Positions 59,408 through 64,000 of a stretch of 64,000 nucleotides of DNA are shown here, one piece after another. Source of the DNA: Corynebacterium rouxii (lineage in GTDB: Bacteria; Actinomycetota; Actinomycetes; Mycobacteriales; Mycobacteriaceae); NCBI RefSeq assembly GCF_902702935.1, contig NZ_LR738855.1, forward strand, positions 1,612,001 to 1,676,000, given 5' to 3'. Each line of letters begins with the position of its first letter. Positions within the stretch are counted from its first letter, which is position 1. Below the pieces are notes generated by a model, which saw only the letters and a list, made by a program, of their open reading frames with translations, had not been told where the DNA came from and ran no database searches. The translations under genes and the position numbers were made by a program.

Positions 59408-60514
59408 TTACACCTCAACGAGTGTGTGCATCCAACCGTGAGTGTCTGCAACGCTGCCACGTTGGATTCCGGTAAGTGCCTCACGTAGCTGCATGGTGAT
59501 CGAACCTGCCTCGTTGTTGTTCACCAAGAACTCACCATGCGTGGACTTCACAGCTCCAACTGGGGTAATCACGGCTGCGGTACCGCAAGCAAATGCTTCG
59601 CTCATTGCTCCACTCGTAGCGGTTTCTTCCCATTCACCCTTAGACACCAATCGTTCTTCGGTGGTGTATCCAAGATCGCGAGCAACCTGAAGCAAAGAAT
59701 CACGAGTCACACCAGCAAGCAGCGAACCGGACAGCTTCGGGGTAACCACGTGAGCCTGATCCCCTTCACCCATAACGAAGAAGAGGTTCATACCGCCCAT
59801 CTCCTCGATGTAGTTGTGCTCGATAGCATCGAGCCATACCACCTGATCACAGCCTTTTTCTGCTGCTTGGGTTTGTGCGATGAGCGATGCTGCATAGTTT
59901 CCTGCGAACTTCGCGGCACCCGTACCACCAGGAGCTGCACGAACGTAGTCTTCAGACAGCCATACCGACACTGGCTTGATGCCACCAGAGAAATAGGCAC
60001 CGGCTGGTGACGCAATAACAAAATAGCGGTAAGACTTCGAGGAATGAACACCCAACGTGGTCTCGGTAGCGATCATGAATGGGCGCAGATAGAGCGATTC
60101 CTCACCACCGGCGGCTGGAACCCAGTCGCGATCTACTGAGACAAGCTGCTGGATTGACTCGATAAAGACCTCGATAGGAAGCTCTGGCATAGCCAAACGC
60201 TGAGCAGAACGCTGGAAACGCGCCGCATTTGCTTCTGGGCGGAAAGTACGAATGGTGCCATCAGCATGGCGGTAGGCTTTCAGGCCCTCAAAAATTGCTT
60301 GTCCGTAGTGGAACACCGAGGCGGCAGGGTCCAAAGACACTGGTGCATACGGCTGAACCTGTGCATTGTGCCAGCCTTCAGATTCATTCCAGTCGATAGT
60401 GACCATGTGGTCGGTGAAATACTTGCCAAACCCTGGGTTGGCCACAATTTCTTGCACTTTGTCTGCTGGAGTTGGGTTCGGATGATCGATTTTCTTAAAC
60501 GTAACAGAGCTCAT
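59408..60514 (-). CDS. ilvE: branched-chain amino acid aminotransferase
   Basis: From ATG 60514 the PLP enzyme has 368 residues ([12 protein letters not shown]). It interconverts Ile, Leu and Val with their 2-oxo acids. [15 protein letters not shown] (about residue 200) holds the PLP-binding Lys, [10 protein letters not shown] (about 150) and [15 protein letters not shown] (about 311) are class IV aminotransferase motifs. The longer frame (start at 60550) would add 12 residues without a better ribosome site; upstream signals are weak for both. Confidence 0.93.
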   Translation of the reverse strand: MSSVTFKKIDHPNPTPADKVQEIVANPGFGKYFTDHMVTIDWNESEGWHNAQVQPYAPVSLDPAASVFHYGQAIFEGLKAYRHADGTIRTFRPEANAARFQRSAQRLAMPELPIEVFIESIQQLVSVDRDWVPAAGGEESLYLRPFMIATETTLGVHSSKSYRYFVIASPAGAYFSGGIKPVSVWLSEDYVRAAPGGTGAAKFAGNYAASLIAQTQAAEKGCDQVVWLDAIEHNYIEEMGGMNLFFVMGEGDQAHVVTPKLSGSLLAGVTRDSLLQVARDLGYTTEERLVSKGEWEETATSGAMSEAFACGTAAVITPVGAVKSTHGEFLVNNNEAGSITMQLREALTGIQRGSVADTHGWMHTLVEV

Positions 60515-60622
60515 GGACTTCAACGTACACCAGACATCCTCGCCTGCCATTGGCTAAGCTGGACAACACTAAAATTTTTCCTTGGCTTTGCGCCAACTAC
60601 CAACTTTTGGAGGTAAATACCT

Positions 60623-62125
60623 GTGAGCGCACAGTTCTCACTGCCGGCGACCGGACTAGCTACTCAGCTCGAGCTGTCTAAGAAACTCCCCGAGGATATT
60701 GATGCCCTTGTCGTCCCAACGTTTAAGGGCGAGGACGGTCTCGAACTCGCAGCCAGCGGTTTGTTCGATGAAAATCTTGAGATTGCCATTTGGGATTTGC
60801 TCGTAGCCGTCGGGGCCACTGGTAAACACGGCGAAATTGTACGCATTCCTTCGATCGAAGGCATTGAGGCCGACTTCATCGTCGGCGTGGGATTGGGCGA
60901 TAACGATTCGCTTGACGACGACACCCTGCGTCGTGCGGCTGGTGATGCAGCTCGAAGCTTGGCTGGTGTTCGTCACGTCGCTACAACGTTGGGAGCTTTC
61001 GGTCTGCAACCAGCTGTTGAAGGCTTCGCGTTGGGTGCTTATAACTACACCGGTGTGCGCTCAGAGCAAAAGAAGCCGCTGCCTTTGGCAAAGGTTACGT
61101 TCATTTCCCTCGGTGATAAAAAGGCTGCGAAAGAAGAATTCACCGCAGGCCAGATTATTGCGGAATCTGTCGCGTTGTGCCGCGACTTAGTCAATGCGCC
61201 TTCCTCCCATCTCTATCCAGAGTCCTACGCAGCGATTATCCAAGACACCGCCGAGAAATTCGGCCTCGGTGTAGAAATTTTGGATGAGAAAAAGCTGGAA
61301 AAGCAGGGCTTCGGCGGTATCTTGGCTGTGGGAACCGGTTCCTCTCGTAAACCTCGTTTGGTTCGGTTAACATGGGCGCCAAAGAAAGCCAATAAATCCA
61401 TCGCGCTGGTGGGTAAAGGCATCACCTTCGATACCGGTGGAATTTCTCTCAAGCCAGGCGCTGGCATGGATGACATGATCTCCGATATGGGTGGCTCTGC
61501 CACCATGGTGGCCACGATCATTGCTGCGGCTCGTCTTGGCGTCAAACTCAATGTCACGGCGACTATTCCGTTGGCAGAAAATATGCCTGGTGGCAATGCT
61601 TTCCGCCCAGGCGATGTGATTACCCACTATGGCGGAATCACCTCAGAAATCCTCAACACTGATGCCGAGGGTCGCTTGGTGCTCGCGGACGCCATTGCAC
61701 GCGCTAGCGAAGACAAGCCCGACTATTTGCTTAACGTCGCAACGCTAACCGGCGCTCAAATCGTAGCGCTCGGCGATCGCACCTCAGGTGTTATGGGCTC
61801 CGAAGAATTCCGTGATTCGGTGGCACTCACCGGGCGTACAGTTGGTGAGCCAGCATGGGCAATGCCGCTACCAGAGGAAATCGGCGAGGCAGTTAAGTCT
61901 CCTGTTGCGGACATTCGCAACATCACCGGATCTCGATCCGGCGGCATGATGGCAGCGGGCTGGTACCTCAGTCACTTTGTTGGCGAAGGCATTGAATGGG
62001 CACACGTCGATATTGCTGGCCCTGCTTACAACAAAGCAGGTGTTTACGGCTATATCCCTAAGCGCGCCACGGGCGTTCCGGTACGTACATTCGTGCAGGT
62101 GCTCTCTAACCTCGCTGAGCAGTAA
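60623..62125 (+). CDS. pepA: leucyl aminopeptidase (M17 family)
   Basis: The 500-residue cytosolic zinc peptidase starts at GTG 60623 behind GGAGGTAAATACCT. The catalytic domain contains LVGKGITFDTGGISLKPG (about residue 255, metal-ligand Lys/Asp), SDMGGSA and the signature NTDAEGRLVLADA (about 342), with the N-terminal macro-like domain before it. It releases N-terminal residues from peptides, supplying amino acids. It is divergent from ilvE and ends at a strong terminator. Confidence 0.96.
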   Translation: MSAQFSLPATGLATQLELSKKLPEDIDALVVPTFKGEDGLELAASGLFDENLEIAIWDLLVAVGATGKHGEIVRIPSIEGIEADFIVGVGLGDNDSLDDDTLRRAAGDAARSLAGVRHVATTLGAFGLQPAVEGFALGAYNYTGVRSEQKKPLPLAKVTFISLGDKKAAKEEFTAGQIIAESVALCRDLVNAPSSHLYPESYAAIIQDTAEKFGLGVEILDEKKLEKQGFGGILAVGTGSSRKPRLVRLTWAPKKANKSIALVGKGITFDTGGISLKPGAGMDDMISDMGGSATMVATIIAAARLGVKLNVTATIPLAENMPGGNAFRPGDVITHYGGITSEILNTDAEGRLVLADAIARASEDKPDYLLNVATLTGAQIVALGDRTSGVMGSEEFRDSVALTGRTVGEPAWAMPLPEEIGEAVKSPVADIRNITGSRSGGMMAAGWYLSHFVGEGIEWAHVDIAGPAYNKAGVYGYIPKRATGVPVRTFVQVLSNLAEQ

Positions 62126-62139
62126 CACGTTATAAGAAT

Positions 62140-62185
62140 AAAGTGGTCAAGGATGTCTAGTCCTTGACCACTTTATTTTATTTAT
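62140..62185 (+). terminator. terminator of pepA
   Basis: A perfect 14-bp stem (62140-62153 with 62161-62174) is followed by ATTTTATTTATTT on the plus strand. The convergent small gene at 62189 also ends here. Confidence 0.93.
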
Positions 62186-62188
62186 TTG

Positions 62189-62590
62189 TTATTGAGATTC
62201 CCCGCGTTCGCGTTCTTTTTGTAGTTTTTCTCTACGCTCTCGCTGTTCCTCACGTTTACGTAGAATACGGTCCCGCTCAATTTTTTCGCGCATCCGCTGC
62301 GGGTATCCGGTTTCTTCCACGTCATAGACCGGTACTCCCAAAGTCGAACTGATCACATCTATGCCTTTTGGGCCTCCGATGCGGCGACGTGTGAATTCTC
62401 CAGTGATATCGACCAGTACTACGGACATTTCATTCACGATTGTTTCCGGTTCGACAAAAGCTTCCACAACAGCATGTGTGCTTACCCACTCTTGGAGGTA
62501 GCGAAGGTCGGCTTCCCGCACCGTTTCTCCAGGACCACGGGCAGGCTTGATGTTGGAACGAGGAGCTTTTCTGCCAAAAAGGTTGAACAC
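62189..62590 (-). CDS. hypothetical protein, basic coiled-coil tail
   Basis: From GTG 62590 the protein has 133 residues. It begins [24 protein letters not shown], has a compact alpha/beta middle ([28 protein letters not shown], then [18 protein letters not shown]) and ends in a very basic helix of Arg/Lys/Glu. I recognise no family. TAGAAT lies at 62604-62599, 8 bases before the GTG, and no ribosome site is seen, which suggests a leaderless transcript. A start at 62611 is possible but sits on that -10. Confidence 0.75.
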   Translation of the reverse strand: MFNLFGRKAPRSNIKPARGPGETVREADLRYLQEWVSTHAVVEAFVEPETIVNEMSVVLVDITGEFTRRRIGGPKGIDVISSTLGVPVYDVEETGYPQRMREKIERDRILRKREEQRERREKLQKERERGESQ

Positions 62591-62715
62591 AATCCACAAT
62601 TCTAGGGGCAAAATCGCGATCTTGGGGCTATTCGAGTCACACTGTGCCGGACAAAACGGTATCCTCGTATGTTATTAAAGTTCTTAACACTCGACTTGCG
62701 AGGAGTCTTTACACA

Positions 62716-64000
62716 ATGGCGCACTCCGTTGTAATGCCTGAACTGGGCGAATCCGTCACCGAAGGTACCATCACCCAGTGGCTGAAGTCCGTCGGTGACA
62801 CGGTCACTGCCGACGAGCCGTTGCTCGAGGTATCTACCGACAAGGTCGACACTGAAGTTCCTTCGCCTGTCTCCGGTGTCTTGCTTGAGATCAAGTTTGA
62901 GGAAGATGACACCGTAGACGTCGGAGACGTTATTGCGATTATTGGCGAGGAAGGCGACGCTCCAGCAGCCAAGGAGGAACCAAAGCAGGAGGCTCCTGCA
63001 GAAGAGCCACAGCAAGAGGCACCAAAGGCTGAAGCAGCTGACTCCACCGATGTGGTCATGCCAGAACTCGGCGAATCCGTCACCGAAGGCACCATCACCC
63101 AGTGGCTGAAGTCCGTCGGCGACACCGTCGACGTCGACGAACCACTCCTCGAAGTCTCCACCGACAAGGTCGACACCGAAGTCCCATCCCCAGTCGCTGG
63201 CACCATCCTTGAAATCCTCTTCAACGAAGACGACACCGTCGACGTCGGAGATGTAATCGTTCGCATTGGCACCCCAGGATCTACACCAGCAGCCAAAGAA
63301 GAACCAGCCAAGGAGGAACCAAAGCAGGAGGCTCCTGCAGAAGAGCCACAGCAAGAGGCACCAAAGGCTGAGACAAAGAAGGAAGCTCCTGCCAAGACCG
63401 TCAGCAACGAGAACGTCCCTTACGTCACTCCGCTGGTCCGCAAGCTGGCTGACAAACACGGAGTTGACCTGACCACTGTTGAAGGCACTGGCATTGGCGG
63501 ACGCATCCGCAAGCAGGATGTTTTGGCTGCCGCTGGTGTTGGCGCAGCCCCTGCAGCACAGGCCGCCCCTGCTACCCCAGTTTCTGCAGCATCCACCAAG
63601 TCCGTGGATCCAGAGAAGCAGAAGCTGATCGGCACCACCCAGAAGGTCAACCGTATTCGCGAGATCACCGCGCGCAAGACTGTGGAAGCACTGCAGATTT
63701 CTGCTCAGCTCACTCAGCTGCATGAGGTTGATATGACCAAAGTTGCGGAACTGCGTAAGGCCAACAAGCCAGCCTTCCAAGAAAAGCACGGTGTGAACCT
63801 CACCTACCTGCCGTTCTTTGCAAAGGCAATTGTTGAGGCTTTGGTTGCTCACCCGAACGTCAATGCGTCCTACAACGCTGAGACCAAGGAAATGACCTAC
63901 CACGCTGATGTCAACCTCTCCATCGCCGTTGATACCCCAGCTGGTCTGCTCACCCCTGTGATCCATAAGGCTCAAGAGTTGTCCTTGCCTGAGCTAGCTA
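62716..64000 (+). CDS. sucB: dihydrolipoamide acyltransferase (E2) of 2-oxoacid dehydrogenase, partial
   Basis: The frame from ATG 62716 stays open to the window edge (428 codons). It starts [22 protein letters not shown], the first lipoyl domain with [10 protein letters not shown] (lipoyl Lys), followed by an Ala/Pro/Glu linker, a second nearly identical lipoyl domain (about residues 115-195), a second linker, the subunit-binding domain ([31 protein letters not shown], about 235) and the start of the acyltransferase domain. In corynebacteria this E2 serves the pyruvate and 2-oxoglutarate dehydrogenase activities. The C-terminus is missing. Confidence 0.95.
   Translation, partial: MAHSVVMPELGESVTEGTITQWLKSVGDTVTADEPLLEVSTDKVDTEVPSPVSGVLLEIKFEEDDTVDVGDVIAIIGEEGDAPAAKEEPKQEAPAEEPQQEAPKAEAADSTDVVMPELGESVTEGTITQWLKSVGDTVDVDEPLLEVSTDKVDTEVPSPVAGTILEILFNEDDTVDVGDVIVRIGTPGSTPAAKEEPAKEEPKQEAPAEEPQQEAPKAETKKEAPAKTVSNENVPYVTPLVRKLADKHGVDLTTVEGTGIGGRIRKQDVLAAAGVGAAPAAQAAPATPVSAASTKSVDPEKQKLIGTTQKVNRIREITARKTVEALQISAQLTQLHEVDMTKVAELRKANKPAFQEKHGVNLTYLPFFAKAIVEALVAHPNVNASYNAETKEMTYHADVNLSIAVDTPAGLLTPVIHKAQELSLPELA
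62966..63032 (+). repeat. 67-bp direct repeat in sucB linkers, copy 1
   Basis: The stretch from 62966 to 63032 is identical to 63305-63371, in frame, and encodes the Lys/Glu/Pro-rich linker after the first lipoyl domain ([20 protein letters not shown]). The offset is 339 bases, one lipoyl-linker unit. Confidence 0.9.
63305..63371 (+). repeat. 67-bp direct repeat in sucB linkers, copy 2
   Basis: Second copy, after the second lipoyl domain. The lipoyl domains themselves are also close repeats (for example around 62746-62806 and 63070-63130), so the whole unit looks like a tandem duplication with recent homogenisation. Confidence 0.9.

Noticed and set aside
62602..63975. A 457-codon open frame on the minus strand
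   Set aside because: It lies wholly antisense to sucB; the low-complexity Trp/Leu/Cys-rich translation is the shadow of the repeated lipoyl and linker codons, and no start signal is seen.

Overview
The window is a stretch of core chromosome from a mycolic-acid actinobacterium. Protein content and gene order fit the genus Corynebacterium, and the moderate G+C and gene set suggest the C. diphtheriae / C. ulcerans group (inference; no 16S rRNA gene is present to settle it). Signs of the lineage are polar-growth DivIVA directly after the division cluster, no ftsA, the mycobacterial-type qcrCAB/ctaCEF respiratory genes, lipoglycan mannosyltransferases (MptA, PimB'), a PASTA kinase next to an Rv2175c-like protein, class II DAHP synthase and LtsA-type asparagine synthetase. 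I see no prophage, insertion sequence, CRISPR array, tRNA or rRNA gene.

Layout. 1-2456: end of rarD, then lspA-rluD and a small membrane protein. 2517-6655: two lipoproteins, asparaginase and DNA polymerase IV. 6781-10175: ileS behind a T-box leader. 10271-30096: the division and cell-wall (dcw) cluster, all on the minus strand, in transcription order mraZ, rsmH, ftsL-like, ftsI, murE, murF, mraY, murD, ftsW, murG, murC, ftsQ, ftsZ, pgeF, sepF, yggT, divIVA. 30644-32355: DUF3040 protein, HEPN-like protein and a frameshifted acetyltransferase. 32352-38883: metF, prenyl synthase, mptA, Rv2175c-like and pknL. 38952-45847: aroG, exoribonuclease, plsC, glucokinase, pimB' and two NlpC/P60 hydrolases. 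46628-53142: qcrB/A/C, ctaE, ctaF, ctaC (bc1-aa3 branch without ctaD). 53569-64000: asnB/ltsA, erpA, DUF3043, cobU-cobT-cobS, ilvE, pepA, a small unknown gene and the start of sucB, which is cut by the window end.

How the genes work together. Most of the window builds the envelope: the dcw cluster makes lipid II and the divisome, DivIVA directs polar growth, asnB/ltsA probably amidates peptidoglycan, NlpC/P60 hydrolases separate cells, and prenyl synthase, MptA, PimB' and PlsC supply polyprenyl and lipoglycan parts. PknL and its Rv2175c-like neighbour may connect envelope state to regulation. The second theme is respiration and the 2-oxoacid dehydrogenase complex.

The most rewarding features are regulatory: a T-box with a readable AUC specifier, a textbook triple MraZ box, a strong RNA structure between mraZ and rsmH, a terminator that separates ftsQ from ftsZ, a duplicated ECF-promoter-like motif in the ctaE-ctaF gap, and a C7 tract that breaks an acetyltransferase gene. 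I found no clearly new multi-gene system; the candidates are listed with that caution.
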